Source: CAYJDR01 sp964368965
Lineage (GTDB): Bacteria > Chrysiogenota > Deferribacteres > Deferribacterales > Mucispirillaceae
DNA length: 64,000 nucleotides
Assembly (NCBI GenBank): GCA_964368965.1
Contig: CAYJDR010000003.1
Span: 45,008-109,007 of the forward strand
Direction: 5' to 3'
Positions 52,760 through 60,600 of the stretch are shown piece by piece. Positions within the stretch are counted from its first letter, which is position 1, and each line of letters starts with the position of its first letter. Under the pieces are notes generated by a model, which made no database searches, was not told the DNA's origin, and worked only from the letters and a program-made list of their open reading frames with translations. Both the position numbers and the translations under genes were made by a program.

Positions 52760-53570
52760 CACCGTATATCAGCTCTTGTTTCTTGAGTCGCTCAATATAT
52801 CCTTTCAACTGTTCAGTTGTGAGTGTTTGTTCGTTGCCGTTTATCAATATATTGTCTTGAAACTTTAAATTTACCAATATGTTGCCGTCTTTATCATACT
52901 CAACAATGCTATTCAAACGTATAATTGCAGCTTCAAGCGTGGTAACTTTCGTATCGCTATTATATGTTTGCGGGTGCTCTGTTTCATACACAAGCTCAAA
53001 CTGAACGTTGCCGTTGCTGAAATATTGTTTCCAAATGCCTGATGGATATGACATAGAGTTGAAAAACATCTCACGCCTAACTTTTTCATCAGGGTAGTAA
53101 TACATTCGTGAGCGTTTATCTTTGTCGCTATACATCATATAAAACGGATCTTTCAGCTCAGGGTATTGAAATAAGATTATAGACGTTCTGATTTTGTCCC
53201 ATAGGGTTGGTGGTAGCGTTATCCATGTTTTAGGTTCGTTGCTAGAGTCGCCTGTGTAGCCAATTATCTTGCCTTCTTCATCATGTTCGAAAAAGTGGTT
53301 ATAGTCTACATCTTGGTGGGAGTGTGGCACAACTTTATCAGCGTTAGCGATGTATATAACCTTGCCTGTTTTATCTTTGATGACAATGGTTTTACCTTCG
53401 CCGTAAACATACTCGATAGTGTATTCATCACTTTCTGGCAACGCTTCAATTTTATATGCTTTACCGCCATAAAAATTTTCTACAGATAGAACATCAAGTG
53501 CTTTGTCAGTAGAGATAAAAGCAAGTGTGATGATTATAATAATTAGTGATATCTTTTTAATAGTTTTCAT
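52743..53570 (-). CDS. exported or membrane-tethered YwqK/MORN-like protein
   Basis: 275 aa. An N-terminal hydrophobic segment (ISLIIIIITLAFIS) gives a signal peptide or anchor. The SGIWKQYFSNGNVQFELVYE stretch near residues 175-195 and the later EYDKDGNILVNLKF are of the YwqK/MORN-variant type, short beta repeats with an aromatic and a Gly. Function unknown. The promoter lies right before it and would give a leaderless mRNA, starting just downstream of the terminator of a small RNA. Confidence 0.65.
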   Translation of the reverse strand: MKTIKKISLIIIIITLAFISTDKALDVLSVENFYGGKAYKIEALPESDEYTIEYVYGEGKTIVIKDKTGKVIYIANADKVVPHSHQDVDYNHFFEHDEEGKIIGYTGDSSNEPKTWITLPPTLWDKIRTSIILFQYPELKDPFYMMYSDKDKRSRMYYYPDEKVRREMFFNSMSYPSGIWKQYFSNGNVQFELVYETEHPQTYNSDTKVTTLEAAIIRLNSIVEYDKDGNILVNLKFQDNILINGNEQTLTTEQLKGYIERLKKQELIYGVNLSL

Positions 53571-53577
53571 AGCTACG

Positions 53578-53605
53578 ATTATACATATTTTTGGGCAAAA
53601 ATCAA
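53578..53605 (-). promoter_or_regulatory. promoter of the YwqK-like gene (leaderless)
   Basis: On the minus strand TTGATT (53605-53600), 16 bases, TATAAT (53583-53578), then seven bases to the ATG at 53570. The -35 overlaps the T-tail of the small RNA terminator. Confidence 0.65.
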
Positions 53606-53730
53606 CCCATGCAAACGCACGGGCTGACTTTTAACTTGTAACATATACTATTAGGAAGGAGGTAGTATATAACAGCTATCTTTTTGCGCCTCTGCGTATG
53701 GGTTACACAAAAGCAAAATAGCCTTTACAT
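53597..53730 (-). ncRNA. structured small RNA, copy 1 (CU-rich loop, anti-Shine-Dalgarno)
   Basis: Minus-strand RNA of about 130 bases. In order: a five-pair hairpin with loop ACCCA (53708-53694), a hairpin of eight perfect pairs ATATACTA/TAGTATAT with loop CCTCCTTCCTAA (53670-53643), and a ten-pair terminator (53626-53603) followed by ATTTTT. Two terminator pairs and one in the first hairpin are G-U on this strand and A-C on the other, which fixes the direction. The loop ACCTCCTT complements ribosome-binding sites. Copy 2 lies 200 bases upstream. No family name known to me. Confidence 0.65.
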
Positions 53731-53735
53731 AAATT

Positions 53736-53763
53736 ACTATAACGCTTTTTGTGAATAAATCAA
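53736..53763 (-). promoter_or_regulatory. promoter of small RNA copy 1
   Basis: Minus strand TTGATT (53763-53758), 16 bases, TATAGT (53741-53736); the start would be near 53729. Confidence 0.6.
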
Positions 53764-53810
53764 TAGAAAATTCATATTTTACATAATTTTTATATGTAAA
53801 ATTAATGTAT

Positions 53811-53960
53811 AAACAAAAACTAGCCCACGAAAACGTGGGCTAGCCTAATTCTTTTTTGCTTAATATACTCTTAGGAAGGAGGTAGTATATGAAGCGAAAC
53901 TTATCAACTGTGTATGGAGTTACACGGTGTATCATTGCTTTGTAATGTAAAGATAGTATA
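53811..53960 (-). ncRNA. structured small RNA, copy 2 (CU-rich loop, anti-Shine-Dalgarno)
   Basis: The same plan as copy 1: hairpin GTGTA/TACAC with loop ACTCCA (53925-53910), hairpin ATATACT/AGTATAT with the identical ACCTCCTTCCTAA loop core (53890-53863), and a perfect ten-pair terminator CTAGCCCACG/CGTGGGCTAG (53843-53820) followed by TTTTTGTTT. Stems and spacers have changed while loops are kept. The right edge is uncertain: a possible TATACT/TACTAT -10 is near 53957-53962 but I find no good -35. Confidence 0.62.
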
Positions 53961-54085
53961 AAATATGCACTTCTGCAACACACCAACCACAATTCTACAC
54001 ATTCTCTACAAACAAAAAACACATTTTGCACATAATTTTATGCATAAACAATGTAACTTGTTGATAATAAAGAAAACATATAAAT

Positions 54086-54119
54086 TTGACATGCATATAT
54101 AACTATGCCATAATTATGG
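54086..54119 (+). promoter_or_regulatory. promoter with palindromic operator before the 54143 gene
   Basis: TTGACA (54086-54091), 17 bases, CATAAT (54109-54114): one mismatch to consensus. The -10 lies inside a perfect 12-base palindrome CCATAATTATGG (54108-54119), which a repressor could occupy. Confidence 0.7.
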
Positions 54120-54142
54120 TGAAAAATATGTAGGGGTGCACA

Positions 54143-54667
54143 ATGTTTACAAAATATTTGGAAAAAGAAGGCGAGTTCGGCAAAGGCTACTTTACAAGAA
54201 AATTAGAAGAAATGACTGACGAACAAAAACAAGAGCTATTAACACTAATCGAAAAAATGGAAGTCGCTGGTTGTGAAAAACCGTTAAGCTGGGCATATAG
54301 CGAAGTGAAAGAAGGCATACCACAATTTGCTAGATTCAAAGTGCTAAACGAATTGATGGTAATCTCTGATGATGTCGAGGGCGCACGATATGGTGCAGAA
54401 GACTACTTTGATTGTATCGAAAACAGCGATGTCGACTTTAATGCCATGCACGAAGAAATGGTTGAAACAATCGGCAAAGATAAACTAGAAGCATATCTCA
54501 AAGCATATGGCAAAGGTATCATAAGTAGCGTAATCACAACGCTTGATGAAGGCAACGTCCATGTGGAGCGTGACGGGTTTAGCTGGGTACTTGTGAAAAT
54601 GGACGAAGATGGGAAGATACGTCCAGATAAGGTGATCGGTGGCCTACACGAAAGCCTCTACGAGTAA
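54143..54667 (+). CDS. hypothetical acidic cytoplasmic protein
   Basis: 174 aa, Glu/Asp-rich, no signal or membrane segment. The start has TAGGGGTG upstream. N-terminal half is helical (EEMTDEQKQELLTLIEKMEVAG), then a segment SWAYSEVKEGIPQFARFKVLNEL and a C-terminal WVLVKMDEDGKI. I do not recognise the family. A near-consensus promoter with an operator-like palindrome suggests strong, controlled expression. It is preceded by the two small RNAs in the opposite direction and followed by a palindromic repeat. Confidence 0.65.
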   Translation: MFTKYLEKEGEFGKGYFTRKLEEMTDEQKQELLTLIEKMEVAGCEKPLSWAYSEVKEGIPQFARFKVLNELMVISDDVEGARYGAEDYFDCIENSDVDFNAMHEEMVETIGKDKLEAYLKAYGKGIISSVITTLDEGNVHVERDGFSWVLVKMDEDGKIRPDKVIGGLHESLYE

Positions 54668-54673
54668 TTATTT

Positions 54674-54750
54674 GTCTTTTTCCCCAATACTTTGTTGTTC
54701 CTCGTAGACCTCTTGTCACTTACGTTTAAGTAAACTCACTAAGGGTTACG
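54674..54750. repeat. palindromic dispersed repeat, copy C (partial)
   Basis: CTTTTTCCCCAATACTTTGTTGTT is shared with copy A over its first part, and the inner CACTTACGTTTAAGTAAACTC arm resembles copy B. The CGTAGACC/GGGTTACG middle arms pair. The outer right arm is missing, so it is truncated. It lies a few bases after the stop of the 54143 gene. Confidence 0.55.
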
Positions 54751-54954
54751 ATAATGTTTTATACAGTTCTTCATATAGCAACTTAGTTGGTTTTTTAAAC
54801 ACATATTTTATACTATTAGCAGCTTAGGCATATAATTATTAATTCAGAAAGTGAATGAAGCTCGGCGTGTACGTGCGAAATGAACACATTGTCAGGGGAG
54901 AGGTAGAGAGGGGACTGGTCCCCTTTCTAAACACTTAGTTAGCCCCTCTATCAT
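54751..54954. other. non-coding spacer with a G/C-rich hairpin
   Basis: No gene is visible. A compact hairpin AGGGGAC/GTCCCCT surrounds TG near 54909-54924 with CTTTCT beyond it. It could stop transcripts of either flanking gene but lacks a good T-run. Confidence 0.4.
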
Positions 54955-55677
54955 TTATGCATCTTGTTTTGTATCTGCTATTTGTATCTCACGTAGGTTT
55001 ACGCCTTGTGGTAACTCGTATGCAAATTTAATTGTTTTTGCAACATCTTCAGCCGTGATTGCGCCTACGCCTAAAGAGTTTTTCCACTCGTGGTAGCCAG
55101 CTTTGATTTCATCGCTAGTTGTGTGGCTTAATAGTTCTGTATCAACAGCACCTGGGCAAACACGCATAACCCTTACATTGTATGGAGAAAGCTCGCCACG
55201 AACAACCTCAGACATACCAACAACACCATATTTTGATGCGCAATATGCAGCATGGTTGCCGAACGGTTTCACACCAGCGATTGATGAAATATTGATGATT
55301 GTTCCGCACTTCATCTCCTTCATGTCGTTCATAACGATTTGCATACCGTGCATCACGCCCATAACGTTTACATCAAGCATTTGTTGCCATTGTTTTGTGT
55401 CTTGTGTATCTAGTCCGCCAAGTAACATAACGCCAGCGTTGTTTATCATCAAATCAGTTTTGCCGTAAACAGCTTCTGCTTTGCGCACAGCTTTTTCAAA
55501 ACCTTCTCTATCAGTTACGTCGACTTGTTCGCACATTGTGTTTTCAAGCCCTAGTTCGTTTAATAATTCAATCCTTCTAGCTAATAATAATAAAGGGTAG
55601 CCCGCCTTGTTGAACTCTAACGCTAACGCTTTACCAAAACCAGAACTAGCGCCTGTAATAACTACTAATTTTTTCAT
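54955..55677 (-). CDS. short-chain dehydrogenase/reductase (YdfG-like)
   Basis: About 240 aa from ATG 55677 (AGGAGA upstream); a longer reading would run over the promoter region. NAD(P) motif VITGASSGFGKALALEF, LMINNAGVMLLGG, catalytic Ser in NISSIAGVKPFG and YCASKYG, with the PGAVDTELL loop. The VNLREIQI ending resembles YdfG/serine-type SDRs. It is divergent from an HxlR regulator that probably controls it. Substrate unknown. Confidence 0.88.
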   Translation of the reverse strand: MKKLVVITGASSGFGKALALEFNKAGYPLLLLARRIELLNELGLENTMCEQVDVTDREGFEKAVRKAEAVYGKTDLMINNAGVMLLGGLDTQDTKQWQQMLDVNVMGVMHGMQIVMNDMKEMKCGTIINISSIAGVKPFGNHAAYCASKYGVVGMSEVVRGELSPYNVRVMRVCPGAVDTELLSHTTSDEIKAGYHEWKNSLGVGAITAEDVAKTIKFAYELPQGVNLREIQIADTKQDA

Positions 55678-55691
55678 ATCAATTCTCCTAG

Positions 55692-55749
55692 TTGACTTTT
55701 TTATTGTCATAGTATATTTTACTGTAAAGGGAAAAATTACTATTGTCAA
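55692..55749. promoter_or_regulatory. overlapping divergent promoters, SDR gene and hxlR
   Basis: Minus strand: TTGACA (55749-55744), 17 bases, TACAGT (55726-55721) for the SDR. Plus strand: TTGACT (55692-55697) with TATATT or TATTTT 15-17 bases on, for hxlR. TATTGTCA words at both ends (55702-55709 and 55741-55748) could be HxlR half-sites. Confidence 0.55.
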
Positions 55750-55789
55750 TAAGGCACATTTTTTTCGCTTAGTGAAGTTGAGGTAACTA

Positions 55790-56137
55790 ATGGATAAAAT
55801 ACAAGTAAATTCAGAGATAGAAATAACATTAAAAATGATAGGTGGCAAATGTAAACCTATGATACTTTATATGCTGATTGAAGATGGCGCTATGCGTTTT
55901 AAAGATTTAATGGCAGAAGTAACGCAGATATCGCAAAAGACGTTGACGAACCAACTTCGTGAGCTTGAGGCTGACGGGCTGATAACTCGCCAAGCGTTTA
56001 ATGAAATCCCGCCACGTGTGGAATATTCAATCACTGAAAAAGGGAAGACGTTATTCCCTATCCTAGAGCTCATGTGTGATTGGGGCTTAAAAAATAACGA
56101 CGGGCGCTTTGAGATAATCAACCCGCAATGCGTTTAA
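55790..56137 (+). CDS. HxlR-family transcription regulator
   Basis: 115-aa winged-helix protein: IGGKCKPMILYMLIEDGAMRFKDLMAEV, ISQKTLTNQLRELEADGLITR and PPRVEYSITEKGKTL are the family signature. HxlR proteins often sense reactive aldehydes or quinones and control a divergent oxidoreductase, as the arrangement here suggests. A Cys close to the N-terminus (GGKCKPM) and one at the end are present, possible sensors. The end overlaps the convergent ABM gene by four bases. Confidence 0.92.
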   Translation: MDKIQVNSEIEITLKMIGGKCKPMILYMLIEDGAMRFKDLMAEVTQISQKTLTNQLRELEADGLITRQAFNEIPPRVEYSITEKGKTLFPILELMCDWGLKNNDGRFEIINPQCV

Positions 56138-56442
56138 GCTTTTGAATATTCTTTAACAACTGATGTGACGGAAATCTTATAGCTTACAAACAGTTGCGAC
56201 ATTCCCTCTTGTTGCGCTAGCTTATGCTCCACATTGTTTCGCCAAGTGGTTACGCTCTCCATATCTTCCCATACGCTCATGGATAGCAGTTTATCGCCGT
56301 TTGCGAGGCTTTGAAAACGCTCAGCAGATATAAAACCCTCAACATTATCAACTAGTTTACGCAACTCGGCAGCTATTTCCAAGTAGCGTGCTTTGCCTTC
56401 TTTCGTAGGTGTCACTTCGAATAGAACTACAACTTTGCTCAT
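56134..56442 (-). CDS. antibiotic biosynthesis monooxygenase (ABM) domain protein
   Basis: 102-aa single-domain ferredoxin-like barrel: VVVLFEVTPTKEGKARYLE at the start, EGFISAERFQSLANGDKLLSMSVWED in the middle and a W-NNVEH helix. ABM proteins include quinone or haem monooxygenases and many of unknown activity. Its start overlaps the ada stop by four bases (ATGA), so it is translated with ada. Function cannot be narrowed further. Confidence 0.82.
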   Translation of the reverse strand: MSKVVVLFEVTPTKEGKARYLEIAAELRKLVDNVEGFISAERFQSLANGDKLLSMSVWEDMESVTTWRNNVEHKLAQQEGMSQLFVSYKISVTSVVKEYSKA

Positions 56443-57440
56443 TTCGCACCGCCTTCGATATCAAGTAGATATTGCTTCATATCAAGTCCACCGCCGTAGC
56501 CTGTAAGCGAACCATCATGCCCAACGACTCTATGGCATGGTATTATGATAAATATCTGGTTTCTATTATTTGCTAGCCCGACAGCTCGGCATGCTTTTTC
56601 GTTGCCTACTGATATGGCTATATCTTTGTATGACTTTGTTTCGCCGTATGGAATATCACACAATGCTTGCCATACCTTTTGCTGAAATTCCGTGCCAATA
56701 GGGTTTATGGGTAAGTCAAACTGTGTGCGTTTGCCTTGAAAATATTCATCAAATTGCTTAAATGCGTTTTCGCTCAACTCAGATGTTGTATTTTCGCAGT
56801 CGATAGTGTCAGTTGGCTTTAAATATACAATGCTATCATCTGTATAACCTAGTTTTAAATATCCAAATTGAAATGGGTAAAAAGCGTAACGTGTCATATT
56901 GTAACTCTCCCTATATTGTGTGGGTGAAATAGCCGTGTAAATTTTAAAATGCCTATAAAATGCCGAAAGTGAGTCGTAACCGACGTCGTAAGCGATATCA
57001 ATAACGGCTTCATCAGTTTCCCTCAGTGATAGCATTGCTTTTTCAATGCGTACTGTGTTCATATATAGTGTAGGTGTTGTGTTGTACATTTGCTTAAATA
57101 GTTCTGTAATGCGATGTGTTGATAGTTGTAAATTTTTGATATCGTTGTCAATTTGCAATTTATCATTAAAATGTTCATCAATTATTTCTTTAGTTTTTAG
57201 CACTATATCATATGCTGGTTCGTGTACAGGTTGGTTGCTTTTGCACCGTTTGCATATGCGATATCCAGCTTTTTCAGCGTCTGAAATGTTTGAAAAGAAC
57301 TCAACATTTTTCTTAAGTGGAGTTTTCGATTTGCACGAAGGTCTGCAGTAAATTCTAGTAGTTTTTACAGCGTAATAAAACTTGCCATCATAATTTTTAT
57401 CATTATTTACAACGGCTTGCCACATTTCCTCGTTAGTCAT
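56439..57440 (-). CDS. ada: Ada: bifunctional alkylation regulator and O6-methylguanine-DNA methyltransferase
   Basis: About 333 aa from ATG 57440 (AAGGGGTGAG upstream). N-terminal zinc domain with the methyl-accepting Cys in RIYCRPSCKSKTP and CKRC, an AraC-type HTH (QLSTHRITELFKQMY...VGYDSLSAFYRHFK), and a C-terminal methyltransferase with the active Cys in IIPCHRVVGHDGSLTGYGGG. All three activities therefore look intact: phosphotriester repair, transcription activation after methylation and O6-methylguanine repair. The abm gene is in the same operon. Probably autoregulated. Confidence 0.95.
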   Translation of the reverse strand: MTNEEMWQAVVNNDKNYDGKFYYAVKTTRIYCRPSCKSKTPLKKNVEFFSNISDAEKAGYRICKRCKSNQPVHEPAYDIVLKTKEIIDEHFNDKLQIDNDIKNLQLSTHRITELFKQMYNTTPTLYMNTVRIEKAMLSLRETDEAVIDIAYDVGYDSLSAFYRHFKIYTAISPTQYRESYNMTRYAFYPFQFGYLKLGYTDDSIVYLKPTDTIDCENTTSELSENAFKQFDEYFQGKRTQFDLPINPIGTEFQQKVWQALCDIPYGETKSYKDIAISVGNEKACRAVGLANNRNQIFIIIPCHRVVGHDGSLTGYGGGLDMKQYLLDIEGGAK

Positions 57441-57515
57441 ACTCACCCCTTTTGCTAAACATAGTATTATAACGCTTTGATTATGTCTACCCATTTTTGT
57501 ATATGCAATTATGGT

Positions 57516-57640
57516 TGACAATATGATAGGTATATGTGATAAATTGAATATACAAAACAAGGAAGACGTTTACAAAAACATGGTTATAATAGCATAGATG
57601 AAGGTTGATTTAAAGTTTTACTAGGATCTAAACCTAGTAA
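57516..57640 (+). promoter_or_regulatory. promoter and hairpin/operator in front of the molybdoenzyme operon
   Basis: TTGACA (57516-57521), 17 bases, GATAAA (57539-57544). About 70 bases downstream a perfect inverted repeat TTACTAGG (57618-57625) / CCTAGTAA (57633-57640) lies in the leader, 28 bases before the ATG. It may be an operator or an RNA hairpin controlling translation. No FNR-like site is seen. The ribosome site is GGGAGGG. Confidence 0.55.
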
Positions 57641-57667
57641 TACAAATATAATATTCGGGAGGGAATA

Positions 57668-60600
57668 ATGGGAAGTATTGATAACATAATTGATAAGTTA
57701 TCTACGTCAAGGCGTTCGTTTCTTAAAGGCATGACAGCTATTGCTGGTGGTGCTGTTATTGGTTGTTCGTCAAAGTCGGCAACTATGGACGCTAGCGACG
57801 CAATCACAAAAGCTGAGCTACCTAACCAACATTTGAATGATGCTGTTGTTTACACGGCAGCTTGTTCGCAAAACTGTGGCGTTGGTGTTCGTTGTGTATC
57901 TAAAGTGCATGTGGTTAATGGCCGTATCGTCCGTGTGACAACTGATGATAGCGAAAAAGACTACAAAGGCAACCTACGTGACAGAAATATATTGAACGAT
58001 GCAAGATATATGAACTGCGTTAAGGGTAAGGCTCAAAAATATAGAGCGCACCACCCAGGCCGTTTAAAGTATCCACTAAAGCAAACTAAAGAGCGTGGCG
58101 ATATCACAGGTTTCGTGCGTGTGTCATCAGAAGAAGCGCTTGAACACGTTGCTAAAAAATATAGATATTTTGAAACTAAATATGGTCCAAACTCAATCCT
58201 TGATACATATGCTACGGCTGTTGCAAGGTCTGGCACATATAACAACACAGAAATTTCTAGGCGCGCGCTTACAACATTTCTAGGTGGCGCGAGGAAACGT
58301 TATGCAACATATAGCTACCACCAATGGTACTACATGCAAGATTTAGTTGGCCTACCACTAAAGTCTGCTGCAGAAGGCTTTAGGCAAGGTAAAGAGATTT
58401 ATCACCTTGCTGGTTGTTCTAAGAATGCAGTTGCGTTTGGCACAAACATTTTATCTACTAACAACTCATTTGCATGGCCATACATCAGAGCAATGGAGAT
58501 GTTGAAAGAGCGTGGTGGTAAGGTTTACTTCTTAGGGCCTGAATTTGTAGATACAGGTGTTACTTGTGCAACAGATTGGGTACAAGTTAGGAACTATACA
58601 GACACAGCATTAATCATGGCGATGATGTACCACATGATCGACCTAACGTTTGATAAAAACGGCAATGTACGTAAAGGCACAGGCAAACCTCAACTAGACT
58701 TAGACTATCTTGATACGTTTGTTTACGGCTTCTTTGATTCTCCAGGCTTCTATTTAAATGATAAAACTGGTGAAATGAAATTCACTAAACCTAAGAAAAT
58801 GGAAGGGCACAGGAAAGTAAACGCTGTTCCTGCTGGCCAATCACTATCTGCATACATCATGGGTAGCGACGACAGGCTTACAAAGGCTAAGTATGGCACA
58901 AAGAACTATACTGCTAAAATGTATACTGAACACGGCTCGAAAACTAGAAACTTAGCAACATGCTCATATGACGTTAAAACTGGTAACGATACAAAATATC
59001 TCTATAAAAAAGATATGAACGTTCCAAAAACTCCAGAATGGGCAGAGCAAATCACAGGTACACCAGCTGACACAATCAGAGAGCTTGCAGAGCTTTACCT
59101 AAACCCAGCTAACCACCCAATTTATACAGAGTGGAGCGGCGGCTTACAAAAGCAAGATGCTGGAACAATAGCGCTATATGCACTACAATCTATGCTTGCA
59201 GTATCTAAAACTTTCGGCTTAAACGGCGAAGCTATTCTTCAAGTTTGGGGCTCGAGGTTTGACCGTAAATATGAGAAAACTGACGACAGCTTATACTTAT
59301 CGCCACCAGCTAAGTTTGAAACAACACTAGCTAAGGTTGATAAGAAAATACCTATCCAATCTGTTAAAGACTGGTACAACGGCATCAGATATGCATACAA
59401 CGATGATATCGTGAAAAACTTCAAGGACCAAACAGGCAAGAAAGTTCCAGGTAACTACTACCTACCTGATTGGGACATGCAAGACCCATTCCTACACGAT
59501 GACGCATGTGCAAAAGCGGGCGCTACTTATGATTATGAAGGCGGCGTTGATGGCTTCCCAGCGGTTGCAGAAGATGGCACATACAAATTCAAACGCAGCA
59601 AAAATGGCGACCCAATGATCGCGGGTATCCGTCTGTTAGTAAACCATGGTGGCGGTAACACAGTTAACCAACACATGAACTCTAACGACCTTGCAGCAAT
59701 GTATAAAGCTATGCCATTATCAATTTCGTCTGACGAAGCGTTCTGTATGGCTACATTTGATCCGTTCTTGTCGCCATCAGCTAAATATTCTGATTTCGTA
59801 TTGCCAACAACTATCGCATTAGAAGTTAGTGACTGGACAAAAGTGGGCGAGCAACTAGTTTATCACCCACCTATCGTGAAATCACCTGGTGATGCAAAAG
59901 ATGCATGGCGCTACACTTATGAAGCATTGAAAATCCAAGAAAAACTTGGACCTCATGGCAACATAACTATGGACCACATCAAGAAAGAACTATCAAAATA
60001 TGAAGATGAGAACGGCAACTACAAAACTCCTGAAGTTGACTCGCTCAAAATCGTTGATGACGCTAGGAAAAATCCAGAGTCAAGATTTTACAAAATGACA
60101 CGTGAAGAAGTTTATGAAAAGCAATACCTACCACGTGCAAACGTTAAAGAATACGCTACTGACCCTAACGACCTAAACTCTCAAGCAGCTGGGCGTGACT
60201 TGCGTGTCAACCTAGATAACTACTTGAAAGGCGACATGTCTAAACCATTCGTAAGGTTTGTTGATAACTACCACACTAAAGCATTCCCAGCAAAAGGGCA
60301 AGGTGCAGAAGTTAAGGATATCATCGGCGGACATGCAGCACTTCAACCAGGGCAATTTGGCTTTGAGAACGGTAGAGATGCTAGGCCTAAACAAACAGGA
60401 CGCCTACAAGTATTTAACGATATCCTAGTTTGGGATTATGAAAACAAACACTCAAAATGGCATGGACACCTACCACCTGAAAGACGTGGGCAAGCAAACA
60501 AAGATGCTGAAGGCGACCAATTAGTGTTCCCAATTGCGCTACACATTAACTTCCAAGATGGATTTAACGAAGCGTATGGCACATTTAACGGCAAGCCTGA

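Noticed and set aside
53641..53890. Plus-strand reading of the hairpins as CsrA-binding GGA loops
   Set aside because: On the plus strand the stems gain A-C mismatches and the copy 1 terminator lacks a comparable T-tail, so the minus strand is preferred. It is not excluded by the sequence alone.
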